Below are positions 17,794 to 25,642 of a DNA stretch of 64,000 bases, piece by piece. The translations under genes and the position numbers were made by a program. Under the pieces are notes generated by a model. That model had not been told where the DNA came from, ran no database searches, and worked only from the letters and a program-made list of their open reading frames with translations. The DNA comes from Candidatus Brocadiaceae bacterium S225 (GTDB taxonomy: Bacteria; Planctomycetota; Brocadiia; Brocadiales; Scalinduaceae): the NCBI GenBank assembly GCA_007859995.1, contig SMSL01000004.1, forward strand, positions 164,951 through 228,950, read 5' to 3'. Each line of letters opens with the position of its first letter. Position 1 is the stretch's first letter.

Positions 17794-18495
17794 TTACGTA
17801 TAGGCATTTTGGATTACCAGGATATCATAAATAGCATGTGTATACACCGCAATCCCTAAACCTCTGAAAATAAAGATAGCAGATAAGATAATTCCGGCAA
17901 CCAGGCGGAACGAGAAGCGGCTTATTGAAAAACTATCGCCTGATGGTCCTATGTGATGCATGATAGAAAAAATGAAAGCGCATATTAGTATACTGCAAAG
18001 AGAGCCAATAGCAGGATTGATTCTTAATGCTTTAACTATAATAAAGTAAATGATGCTTAATAGCAGCATACGAAAGAGTATTTCTTCGTATATACCTGCT
18101 CCAAAAGAGATAATGATACCCTTTATGAAATTTTGTACGTATGAGTTAGTAATATCAAACGGCAAATATCCATGTACGAAAAACAGTATTACGTATCCAA
18201 GAGAAAAACCGTAAGCTGCACTTTCAAAAAGCATAGGAATAAAAATCCTACAGCTTAAACGATTTTTTCTCTCAATATAAAATATTGAATAAAGGGAGAT
18301 GATAATGATTAATGAATTGAATACCAGTGTCGCGCTATCGCCAAAAAACTCAAATGGTTTTTTTACGATAACGTCAGCAGTGTTTTTTGTTTCAGCGCCA
18401 TAGAGTACTATGCCAATTTCATAAAAGACTAAAAGAGGCAAAATAAAAAGAAAGCTTTTCGGTAGATTCCTCGAACGTGTCAGATAATCATTCAT
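17794..18495 (-). CDS. CPBP family intramembrane glutamic endopeptidase
   Basis: The best start is 18495 (MNDYLTRSRNLPKSF), giving 233 residues. It overlaps the uppP stop as ATGA, so translation is probably coupled; the longer frame starting at 18531 runs into uppP. The protein has about seven hydrophobic segments and the CPBP motifs GAGIYEEILFRMLLLS (EExxxR) and ICAFIFSIMHHIG. These proteases and prenyl endopeptidase relatives act within the membrane. The target is unknown. Coupling with UppP, an undecaprenyl lipid enzyme, suggests a cell envelope role (inference). Confidence 0.85.
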   Translation of the reverse strand: MNDYLTRSRNLPKSFLFILPLLVFYEIGIVLYGAETKNTADVIVKKPFEFFGDSATLVFNSLIIIISLYSIFYIERKNRLSCRIFIPMLFESAAYGFSLGYVILFFVHGYLPFDITNSYVQNFIKGIIISFGAGIYEEILFRMLLLSIIYFIIVKALRINPAIGSLCSILICAFIFSIMHHIGPSGDSFSISRFSFRLVAGIILSAIFIFRGLGIAVYTHAIYDILVIQNAYT

Positions 18496-19313
18496 ATGAA
18501 GTAAATGATTACAAACAACCCAACTGGCCAACAGTAATAAGAGAAAAAATGCAGTTTGCCGTTATTGACTATTCTTATTAAGACGCGTAGTGAAATATAA
18601 CCAGTTATCGCGGCGACAACACTTCCAATGATGAGAAAAGAAATTTCTCCATTTTTGAGAGTAATGGCGTTTTTTGTCATCATTGCCATAGCTCCCAGAA
18701 TCGCTGGTATTACCAGTAGAAAAGAGAATCTTGCGGCAGTTTTTCTGTCAACGCCCCTGAATGTGGCCGTCGCGATTGTTGTGCCTGACCGTGATATACC
18801 GGGGGTAATTGCAAGTCCCTGTACAGTGCCAATTATCAAGGCATCAATAATCCCTAAATTCTTTTTACTGCTTTTAGTCCTGAAATCATATTTGGTAAAC
18901 CAGAGCATTGTTCCTGTTGTGATTAGCATATATCCGGCAATTCCCGGTTTACTGAAAAGACTTTCAAATGCATTTCTAAAGGAAAATGCTATTATGACTG
19001 TAGGTATTGTGCCAATTACTATCAGGAGAAAGAGACGTGTATGAGGGTCGTTTTTAAAGATGTTAGTAATGCTTTCGCCAGAGAAGATCTTTTTACAGGA
19101 CAGGCAAGCGTTTTTAAACATCATAAAAATGTCTTTATAGAAAACGCAAAATATGGCCAAAAGCGTACTGAAATGTAATGCTATTTCCCAAATAACACCC
19201 TGGGTTTCTACATCTAAGAAACTCTTGAATATTACGAGATGACCAGAGCTACTGATCGGTAAAAATTCTGTTAAGCCCTGTATCAGTCCCAGTATTATTG
19301 ATTTTATTAACAT
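18492..19313 (-). CDS. uppP: Undecaprenyl-diphosphatase UppP/BacA
   Basis: 273 residues, standard BacA length, with about eight membrane helices. The two active-site motifs are present: GLIQGLTEFLPISSSGHLVI near the N-terminus and GLAITPGISRSGTTIATA in the middle. It dephosphorylates undecaprenyl diphosphate so the carrier can be reused for envelope polymers. The gene precedes the CPBP protease by a 4-base ATGA overlap. Its presence agrees with peptidoglycan-type synthesis now known in anammox planctomycetes. Confidence 0.96.
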   Translation of the reverse strand: MLIKSIILGLIQGLTEFLPISSSGHLVIFKSFLDVETQGVIWEIALHFSTLLAIFCVFYKDIFMMFKNACLSCKKIFSGESITNIFKNDPHTRLFLLIVIGTIPTVIIAFSFRNAFESLFSKPGIAGYMLITTGTMLWFTKYDFRTKSSKKNLGIIDALIIGTVQGLAITPGISRSGTTIATATFRGVDRKTAARFSFLLVIPAILGAMAMMTKNAITLKNGEISFLIIGSVVAAITGYISLRVLIRIVNNGKLHFFSYYCWPVGLFVIIYFI

Positions 19314-19529
19314 TTACTCAGGGTATTGATTGATATTGATCAAATGAGGCAGGTGAAACGTCTGAAAGTATAGCAATCACAGTATTTAGTGTCAACGGAT
19401 TTTGTACGGAAAGTAGTAAAATCATTGCTATTCATAAGAAAATTATAGATAGTGAACAGGGGGTAATTCCCTCACAAGTTTTAATTTGTTCAGCTAATTT
19501 GTTTAGCTTTTTCGTATTTTAAAATAATG

Positions 19530-19557
19530 TTGACAAAGATACCGTGTGTGTTAGAAT
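19530..19557 (+). promoter_or_regulatory. Candidate promoter of the DUF151 gene
   Basis: TTGACA at 19530-19535, 16 bases, then TAGAAT at 19552-19557, 41 bases before the chosen start. The element pair is the same as before rpmH. Confidence 0.6.
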
Positions 19558-19597
19558 TTTCGAGGTATTATCAATATTTTTTGAGGAAAACACTGTG

Positions 19598-20005
19598 ATG
19601 GTTCACATGGAATTATCAAGGATAATGATATCTGAAACAAGCGACCATCAGATAATTGTTCTTAAAGAAAAAAGCGGCCAGAGAAGTTTTCCGATAGTTA
19701 TAGGTTTGCACGAGGCATGGGCTATTGATAGAGCGGTAAAAGAGATACCAACGCCAAGACCGCTTACACATGATTTGCTATCAAGCGTGATAGCGCAGTT
19801 AAGTGGCGGTGTTGAAAGAATTGAAATCAGTGATTTAAAGAATAATACGTTTTATGCAAAAATAATCATTAAGCAAAATGGTAGTGCTTTAGAGATAGAC
19901 TCAAGACCAAGTGACGCAATTGCATTGGCTATGCAGAGCAACACACCAATATATGTAGCAAAGACAGTTCTCGAAGAAGTCTGCAAGTGGGACAATTTAG
20001 AATAA
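19598..20005 (+). CDS. Bifunctional nuclease family protein (DUF151)
   Basis: 135 residues from ATG 19598, with GAGGAAAA upstream. An in-frame ATG at 19544 would lie inside the promoter spacer, so the shorter form is preferred. The body VMVHMELSRIMISETSDHQIIVLKEKSGQRSFPIVIGLHEAWAIDR and LEIDSRPSDAIALAMQSNTPIYVAKTVLEE is typical of DUF151. Plant members have combined RNase and DNase activity and bacterial ones are little studied. It is the only gene between the uppP operon and the tRNA-Ser pair. Confidence 0.88.
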   Translation: MVHMELSRIMISETSDHQIIVLKEKSGQRSFPIVIGLHEAWAIDRAVKEIPTPRPLTHDLLSSVIAQLSGGVERIEISDLKNNTFYAKIIIKQNGSALEIDSRPSDAIALAMQSNTPIYVAKTVLEEVCKWDNLE

Positions 20006-20086
20006 CTTAGAATACAAAAATTTTAAACTCGACCTTATCAAATTTTTCGGATTTGAAAGGTTAGAATTGTTAAAAGCGGTTTTTCA

Positions 20087-20176
20087 GGAGGGATGGCCGA
20101 GTGGACGAAGGCGGCAGTCTTGAAAACTGCAGTCCTGGCAACGGGACCGTGGGTTCGAATCCTACTCCCTCCGCCA
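20087..20176 (+). tRNA. tRNA-Ser (anticodon TGA)
   Basis: Acceptor GGAGGGA/TCCCTCC, anticodon loop CTTGAAA (TGA) on a GCAGT/ACTGC stem, a long class II variable arm and GGGTTCGAATCC. Discriminator G at 20173 and encoded CCA at 20174-20176. Confidence 0.95.
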
Positions 20177-20242
20177 AAACAAAAAGACGTACTTTCGCTC
20201 ACAAAGTTATACAGGATCAAAGAAAATGTTTCTTCCGTCGTA

Positions 20243-20335
20243 GGAGAGGTGGCTGAGCGGCTTAAAGCGGTGGGTTGCTAACCCATTGTTCTGCTGATAG
20301 TGGAACCCCGGGTTCGAATCCCGGCCTCTCCGCCA
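20243..20335 (+). tRNA. tRNA-Ser (anticodon GCT)
   Basis: Acceptor GGAGAGG/CCTCTCC, anticodon loop TTGCTAA (GCT) on ATGGG-like/CCCAT stem, a class II variable arm and GGGTTCGAATCCC. Discriminator G at 20332 and encoded CCA at 20333-20335. It follows the first tRNA-Ser by 66 bases and is probably cotranscribed. Confidence 0.95.
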
Positions 20336-20457
20336 TTTGTTCATGACTTAGCAATCAACTCTTGATTACTTCAGCGTTCTGCATTCTGTGATGAATGCAT
20401 TCTAAGCGGAAGGATACAGTGCCATTCATTGGTCTGGCAGGAATGAATTCTCTAATT

Positions 20458-20620
20458 TTAGAACCACTTTTTCAGGGGAATTCCTGATGATAATCCTCCA
20501 GATTTTCCATCCGTACGTATTACACGGTGACACGGTATTATAGGCGATACAGGATTTTTTCCGACCGCATTTCCCACTGCCCTGACTGCAGTTATATTGC
20601 CTATTCCGAATGGATTATGT
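20458..20620 (-). pseudogene. Ogt-type O6-alkylguanine-DNA alkyltransferase remnant
   Basis: The minus-strand frame reads GNITAVRAVGNAVGKNPVSP followed by IIPCHRVIRTDGKSGGLSSG, the core of Ogt/MGMT with the methyl-acceptor Cys in PCHRV. Only ~55 codons remain of a usual ~165. The N-terminal half is missing, and the C-terminus stops after SGIPLKKWF. The frame runs into the end of the M50-like gene at 20624, suggesting that the upstream part was replaced or deleted. A free-standing function is unlikely because the helix-turn-helix DNA-binding part is incomplete. Confidence 0.75.
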
Positions 20621-20623
20621 CTG

Positions 20624-21436
20624 TCATCCGCTTTTATGACCAAAAGTCAGTTTGATTCCTTTTATAAATCCGATTATTACAGAAGTTATAAAGAGGATGG
20701 TTAACAGCATTGAAATGATATAAGTGACTATTTTCCAGGAGTTCTGTAATGCTTGGTCCCACCATTTATAATCCAGAAGCGATATTCCAGATATCTCAAG
20801 AAAAAATAGAGTTGTTCCCAGGACAATAAAGCCCGGCACTATATATTTTATATCGCTCTTGTGTGGCGCCATAGATACCGTGAAAATGATAGATGCAATA
20901 ATGAATAAAATGGAGCTTATGCTTTGGAATCCACTTTTCCAGAATAAGTTAAGTGTCACCCATATCATATCCAGGAAATTTTTTGCGTAATCAAATACCA
21001 GCTTCATAGACAATGTCATTTCATTCGGTAAGGATTCACTTACTTGAATGGGATTTCCTAGGATAATAGATGTTACAATCAGGATAACAGCACAGCCGAA
21101 GATAGGGGAAGTTGTTATAAAAAAATCAAAAAGATACGGAACTTTTGGCCTGTCGTACTGTATACCGCTATTTTCAATTTTGAAAATATTAAGTTCTTTA
21201 ATGGTAGTGCCGGTAACCAGACAGAGAAGGGCGTGACTTAATTCATGTATTACCGCACCCGGGAAAAGAAACGATTTGACGATCTTTACGTTTAGATACT
21301 TCGACCACAGCTTTTCAATGCCGAAGCTAGTGAAAACAATCACAATGAGACCAAAAGTAAAAGCCAGGTATACCGTTTCAGGACTCCTTGTCTGCCGTGG
21401 ATAAAGTTTGTATAGTATGAAAAAAAGTAAAATCAT
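20624..21436 (-). CDS. M50-type membrane metallopeptidase-like protein
   Basis: 270 residues with about six hydrophobic segments. A zinc-binding HELSH (His64-Glu65 ... His68) lies in PGAVIHELSHALLCLVTGTTIKELNIF, the layout of M50B-like integral membrane peptidases. The second M50 metal motif (NxxPxxxLDG) is not visible, so it may belong to a divergent or inactive branch. Long hydrophobic helices follow. It is monocistronic on the minus strand, and its 3' end abuts the ogt remnant. Substrate unknown. Confidence 0.65.
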   Translation of the reverse strand: MILLFFILYKLYPRQTRSPETVYLAFTFGLIVIVFTSFGIEKLWSKYLNVKIVKSFLFPGAVIHELSHALLCLVTGTTIKELNIFKIENSGIQYDRPKVPYLFDFFITTSPIFGCAVILIVTSIILGNPIQVSESLPNEMTLSMKLVFDYAKNFLDMIWVTLNLFWKSGFQSISSILFIIASIIFTVSMAPHKSDIKYIVPGFIVLGTTLFFLEISGISLLDYKWWDQALQNSWKIVTYIISMLLTILFITSVIIGFIKGIKLTFGHKSG

Positions 21437-21673
21437 TTTCTTGTTTTTACTTTTCAGGGTAATAGTGACTGACGGTTCTGCAGGTTAACAAACCTTTTAT
21501 AAGTTGTCAATTATATAATGGCACTTCTTGATGGTTAAAAAATAAGGATTATTAAGAGGCCTTTTAGGTTAAGTTTTATTTTGTATATTCAATAACTATA
21601 ATGTATTCTTTTACACATATATCATCTCCTTGTAAACGGTTTGCATTTACTTTAGGAGATGATTATAATTACG

Positions 21674-22507
21674 ATGATGTCAATAGAAACGGAAAACAAT
21701 AATAATAAGCCAAGGGCCGTAATACTTCGCACGGCTGGAACTAATTGCGCTTACGAAACGCAGTATGCACTTGAAAAAGCAGGTGCTGATGTGGATCTAA
21801 TGCATGTTAATCAATTGGTCAGGGGAAAAGGCTTATTGAAACCTTATCATATCTTTGTTTTACCTGGCGGGTTTACCTATGGGGATGACATTGCCGCAGG
21901 AAAGGTTCTGGCAAATCAGCTCAGGCAGCACATACTGGATGAACTTATGCGGTTTATTGACGATGGTAAACTGATAATTGGTATTTGTAATGGTTTTCAG
22001 GTTTTAATGAAAATGGGACTATTGCCGGATGTGAAGGGGACTCAGACATCTTTGCCCGGTGGTAAGCAGCGATTCACTTTGACTTATAATGACTCAAATA
22101 AATTTGAAGATAGATGGGTTTATTTGAAGTCAGCTTCAAATAAGTCTATTATTGTTGATAATGACAGCGTCATGTATGTTCCAATCGCCCATGCTGAGGG
22201 GAAATTTGTTGCAGAGAACCGGGAAGATATAGAGAAACTTGATAAATCCGGGCAAATAGTATTTAAATATGTTGATAAAGATGGTAACATGGCTGCTTAT
22301 CCGTGGAATCCAAACGGTTCTTCGGGGAATATTGCGGGGGTATGCGATTCGACGGGCAGGGTTCTCGGCATGATGCCGCATCCTGAGCGTCATATTGACC
22401 CGACTCAGCATCCCAGGTGGACCAGGGAAGGATTAAAAGCGGAAGGCGATGGGATTGCCATATTTAGAAATGCCGTAAATTATATCAGCAGGACATTTAG
22501 TTCATGA
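21674..22507 (+). CDS. purQ: Phosphoribosylformylglycinamidine synthase glutaminase subunit PurQ
   Basis: 277 residues from ATG 21674. An ATG at 21659 directly abuts AGGAG and leaves no spacing, so a start at 21674 or 21677 is preferred, although its spacing is long. Class I glutamine amidotransferase features are clear: RTAGTNCAYETQYALEKAGA, the nucleophile Cys in IIGICNGFQVLMKMGLLP, and the His/Glu pair in GMMPHPERHIDPTQHPRW. It supplies ammonia to PurL in purine synthesis. purL is not adjacent. NuoE follows 16 bases later, an unusual neighbour, perhaps cotranscribed. Confidence 0.94.
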   Translation: MMSIETENNNNKPRAVILRTAGTNCAYETQYALEKAGADVDLMHVNQLVRGKGLLKPYHIFVLPGGFTYGDDIAAGKVLANQLRQHILDELMRFIDDGKLIIGICNGFQVLMKMGLLPDVKGTQTSLPGGKQRFTLTYNDSNKFEDRWVYLKSASNKSIIVDNDSVMYVPIAHAEGKFVAENREDIEKLDKSGQIVFKYVDKDGNMAAYPWNPNGSSGNIAGVCDSTGRVLGMMPHPERHIDPTQHPRWTREGLKAEGDGIAIFRNAVNYISRTFSS

Positions 22508-22523
22508 TATTGAAGGAGAAGAT

Positions 22524-22997
22524 GTGAAAGATAAAGCCATAGAGTTAGCGCCTGTGGACAAGATTGTTGCGGGATATAGCCATGACTATGATTCTAATTT
22601 GATAGCAATCTTGCAAGAATCGCAGGACGAATATGGATACTTACCCAAATCTGTATTGAAGGAGATTTCAAGGTTAACGGATGTACCACTGACAAGAATC
22701 TTTGGAGTTGTCACGTTTTATTCACAATTTACTCTTATACCGCGTGGTAAGCATTCGATAAAGATTTGCAACGGTACTGCCTGTCATGTAAGGGGTGTGG
22801 ATGAAGTCAAAGATAGAGTAAAGGAATATTTAAACGTGACCGAAGGACAGACTACCGCAGATTATCAATTTACTTTAGAAACAGTTGCCTGCATTGGAAC
22901 ATGCTTCCTTGCACCGGTAATGATGGTAGATGACAGGTATTTTGGTAAGTTGACGACAGATACAGTGGCGGATATTGTAAAAGAGTATTCAAACTAA
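22524..22997 (+). CDS. nuoE: NuoE-type [2Fe-2S] subunit (24-kDa, thioredoxin-like)
   Basis: 157 residues from a GTG start with AAGGAG 7 bases upstream; the overlapping ATG gives an immediate stop. Four cluster ligands are visible in KICNGTACHVRG and VACIGTCFLAPVMMVDD. The subunit passes electrons between the NuoF flavin site and partner proteins in Complex I, NAD-dependent hydrogenases or formate dehydrogenases. It forms a unit with nuoF, 16 bases downstream, but nuoG and the other nuo genes are absent. A diaphorase module for a soluble enzyme is therefore as likely as Complex I. Confidence 0.92.
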   Translation: MKDKAIELAPVDKIVAGYSHDYDSNLIAILQESQDEYGYLPKSVLKEISRLTDVPLTRIFGVVTFYSQFTLIPRGKHSIKICNGTACHVRGVDEVKDRVKEYLNVTEGQTTADYQFTLETVACIGTCFLAPVMMVDDRYFGKLTTDTVADIVKEYSN

Positions 22998-23013
22998 TAC
23001 TTAGGGATAGAAA

Positions 23014-24660
23014 ATGCTAAAAAGATTAAAATCGCATGATGACCTTATTGCTATGAGAAAATCAGGTGATAAGAAGCTTAAGCAGGATAAGGTTAAAGCA
23101 TCTATTTGTATGACCGGCTGTCGGGCTCTGGGTGCTCAGGAAGTTTATGAAGAGTTCGGTAAGCAGGTTAAGAAACAGAAATTGCAGGACAAGGTTGAGG
23201 TTGTAGAGACCGGATGCCAGGGTCTCTGTGCAAGGGCTCCGGTTATGACTATAGACCCTCCTGATGCTCCTAGCATTTTTTACGGCAGGGTTACCGTAGA
23301 TATTGTGCCGGATATTATTTCTAACACAATCCTAAAAGGAGAGGTTATAAATAAGCTATGTTATGCATCGGCCGGGAAAAAAATACCTTACCTGAATGAC
23401 ATACCGTTTTATAGTAGACAGAATAAAATTGTTCTGAGAAATTGTGGGATAATTGATCCGAACAGTATCGAGCAGTATATAGAAAAAAAAGGATATGATG
23501 CGTTCGCAAAGGCGCTTTTTGAATATGATCCGGAACAGATAATCAGAGAGATTACTAAATCAGGTATAAGAGGTCGTGGAGGTGCCGGATTCCCCACAGG
23601 GCTTAAGTGGGGATTTTGCAGAAAGGCGAAAGGCGATACTAAGTATTTAATATGTAATGCTGATGAAGGTGATCCAGGGGCATTTATGGACAGGGCTATC
23701 CTGGAAGGTGATCCTCATGCGGTAATTGAGGGGATGTTGATTGCCGCGCGCGCAATCGGTTCTGAAAAAGGCTTTGTTTACGTACGGGCTGAGTATCCAA
23801 TTGCTGTTAGTCATCTCAGGAATGCGATCGCACAGGCCAGAAAACTGAATTTGCTGGGCAATAATATTCTAGGTTCCGGGTTCAATTTTGATCTGGAGAT
23901 TAAAATGGGAGCTGGCGCTTTTGTCTGTGGTGAGGAGACGGCTCTTATTGCCTCTATTGAGGGTAAAAGGGGAATGCCGCGTCCTCGTCCTCCGTTTCCT
24001 GCAAATTCCGGATTGTGGAATAAGCCTACTAATATTAACAATGTGGAGACGTTAGCTAATATACCGGTGATAATCGCTGAAGGTGCCGATTGGTATAAAC
24101 AGCTTGGCACAAAGAACGGTTCAGGTACCAAAATATTTGCACTGGCAGGTAAGGTGAAGAATACCGGATTAGTGGAAGTTCCAATGGGAACAACCTTGAG
24201 AGAGATTATTTTTGATATAGGAGGTGGCATACCCGGTCGTCGTGGATTTAAGGCGGCACAGATGGGAGGCCCTTCAGGTGGTTGCGTGCCTGAAGAACAC
24301 CTGGATCTGCCAATAGATTATGAATCTGTAAAGGAAGTTGGTGCTATCATGGGGTCTGGTGGTCTGATTGTTATGGACAATGATACATCGATGGTTGATA
24401 TTTCAAGATACTTTATGGAGTTTGTACAGGAAGAATCTTGCGGTAAATGTGTGCCTTGCCGAGTAGGTACAAGAAAGATGCTGGATATATTGACAAGGAT
24501 AACCAAGGGAGAAGGTTGCAAGGAAGATATAGAAGATTTAAAAGAGATGGCATATGTTACACAGACTGCATCTTTATGTGGGCTTGGACAAACGGCTCCA
24601 AATCCAGTGCTATCTACAATCAGGTATTTCATGAACGAATATGAAGCCCTTATAAAATGA
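23014..24660 (+). CDS. nuoF: NuoF-type NADH-binding flavoprotein with extra N-terminal [2Fe-2S] domain
   Basis: 548 residues, longer than plain NuoF (~430). Residues ~1-115 form a thioredoxin-like ferredoxin domain (SICMTGCRALG, VVETGCQGLCARAPVM), as in HydB or NAD-dependent formate dehydrogenase subunits. The FMN/NADH core follows with GIRGRGGAGFPTGLKWGF, NADEGDPGAFMDR and GAGAFVCGEETALI. The 4Fe-4S motif ESCGKCVPCRVGTRKM and LCGLGQTAPNP is near the C-terminus. It oxidises or reduces NAD(H). The fused ferredoxin domain points to a soluble or bifurcating enzyme module rather than classical Complex I. The stop overlaps the next start as ATGA. Confidence 0.92.
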   Translation: MLKRLKSHDDLIAMRKSGDKKLKQDKVKASICMTGCRALGAQEVYEEFGKQVKKQKLQDKVEVVETGCQGLCARAPVMTIDPPDAPSIFYGRVTVDIVPDIISNTILKGEVINKLCYASAGKKIPYLNDIPFYSRQNKIVLRNCGIIDPNSIEQYIEKKGYDAFAKALFEYDPEQIIREITKSGIRGRGGAGFPTGLKWGFCRKAKGDTKYLICNADEGDPGAFMDRAILEGDPHAVIEGMLIAARAIGSEKGFVYVRAEYPIAVSHLRNAIAQARKLNLLGNNILGSGFNFDLEIKMGAGAFVCGEETALIASIEGKRGMPRPRPPFPANSGLWNKPTNINNVETLANIPVIIAEGADWYKQLGTKNGSGTKIFALAGKVKNTGLVEVPMGTTLREIIFDIGGGIPGRRGFKAAQMGGPSGGCVPEEHLDLPIDYESVKEVGAIMGSGGLIVMDNDTSMVDISRYFMEFVQEESCGKCVPCRVGTRKMLDILTRITKGEGCKEDIEDLKEMAYVTQTASLCGLGQTAPNPVLSTIRYFMNEYEALIK

Positions 24661-25409
24661 AGAAAATTGTGGTTGCAGGAACGTCAAGTGGGGTAGGGAA
24701 GACTGCTGTCGCATCGTTTCTCTTGAGCAGTTTGTCTGGACATACACAATTACATAATAAAAAGTATGAGGGAATAGTCCGGCATAGACGTGTATTACAG
24801 CATGCAGGCAGAACTTCTTACGGGGCAATAGAATACTCACCCGACTTACATCCTTTTGAAAGCTTATGGAGCGCTTTAAAAATTACTATAAGGCATGAAG
24901 GTTCCTGTCCCAGACATACGGATTGTGATGCGTGTGATCCCGGATATGAACCTTTTAAGGTTGTAACAAGTAAAAGTGTTCTAAGGGAGAAAGGAAAAGA
25001 TACTGACCAATTGTCAAGAGCAGGAGCCAGTAAAGTTGTCTGGCTTCAGTCTGATTCAAATGTTGAAGCAGACGGCATAGCGGCCGCGCTGGACTGTTTT
25101 GGCAAAGAACATAATCTGGTAATAGAAGGCAATAGTTTTCTTCGAGTTGAAAATGCGGATGTGGCGATTTTGGTTGTATCTCCTCTGATAGATAAAATAA
25201 AGAGATCGGCCAAACTATTGCTTAACAAGATAGACTTCATTGTTATTAACCGGCACAAAAGCCATACAACTAAAGAGATTGATGCCTGCAAAGAAAAAAT
25301 GGTTACTTTTGGATTCAATGTGCCGTTTTATGCTGTCAATCCTTGTCAGAGTGCAAATTATTCCAATCAAGTGTTTATTGAAAAGATGCAGGATATGTTG
25401 TTTAAGTAG
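24657..25409 (+). CDS. P-loop NTPase, MobB-like
   Basis: 250 residues, translationally coupled to nuoF by ATGA. The N-terminus IVVAGTSSGVGKTAVASFLLSSL is a clear Walker A of the SIMIBI/CobQ-MobB type. A Cys/His patch CPRHTDCDACDPGY near residues 85-98 could bind a metal. Later stretches DTDQLSRAGASKVVWLQSDSN, NLVIEGNSFLRVENADVAILVV and DFIVINRHKS resemble MobB, which helps build molybdenum guanine dinucleotide. Coupling to NuoEF would fit a molybdenum- or tungsten-dependent formate dehydrogenase module (inference). Family assignment is moderate. Confidence 0.55.
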   Translation: MKKIVVAGTSSGVGKTAVASFLLSSLSGHTQLHNKKYEGIVRHRRVLQHAGRTSYGAIEYSPDLHPFESLWSALKITIRHEGSCPRHTDCDACDPGYEPFKVVTSKSVLREKGKDTDQLSRAGASKVVWLQSDSNVEADGIAAALDCFGKEHNLVIEGNSFLRVENADVAILVVSPLIDKIKRSAKLLLNKIDFIVINRHKSHTTKEIDACKEKMVTFGFNVPFYAVNPCQSANYSNQVFIEKMQDMLFK

Positions 25410-25642
25410 TAGTGAGGCAAGACCGTCCGCCTGAATGGCAAAGTCGGGCAGACAACCACAGATTTGAAGTGCCTAAAGTTTGAAATGCCCAAAGTAAATG
25501 TATTTCTTTTATTATCGCCTTCAGCGGGTAGGCTAAATTTAAATAAATAAAAAAATCCATAACTTTATGTACTTTAGTTCACTTCACACTTTAGTCATTT
25601 CTTTTAGTTCGCTTTAAGCACTTTTAACTTTTTATAAATTGA
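25410..25642. repeat. Degenerate inverted-repeat spacer before recJ
   Basis: The gap contains AAGTGCCTAAAGTTTGAAAT near 25468 and, facing it, imperfect reverse-complement copies around 25568-25625 (words such as ACTTTAGTTCACTTCAC and CTTTAAGCACTTTTAA). The pattern suggests a decayed repeat element rather than a regulator. No gene is seen. Confidence 0.4.

Noticed and set aside
20038..20281. Short frames on both strands across the tRNA-Ser genes
   Set aside because: They translate tRNA sequence and are not proteins.
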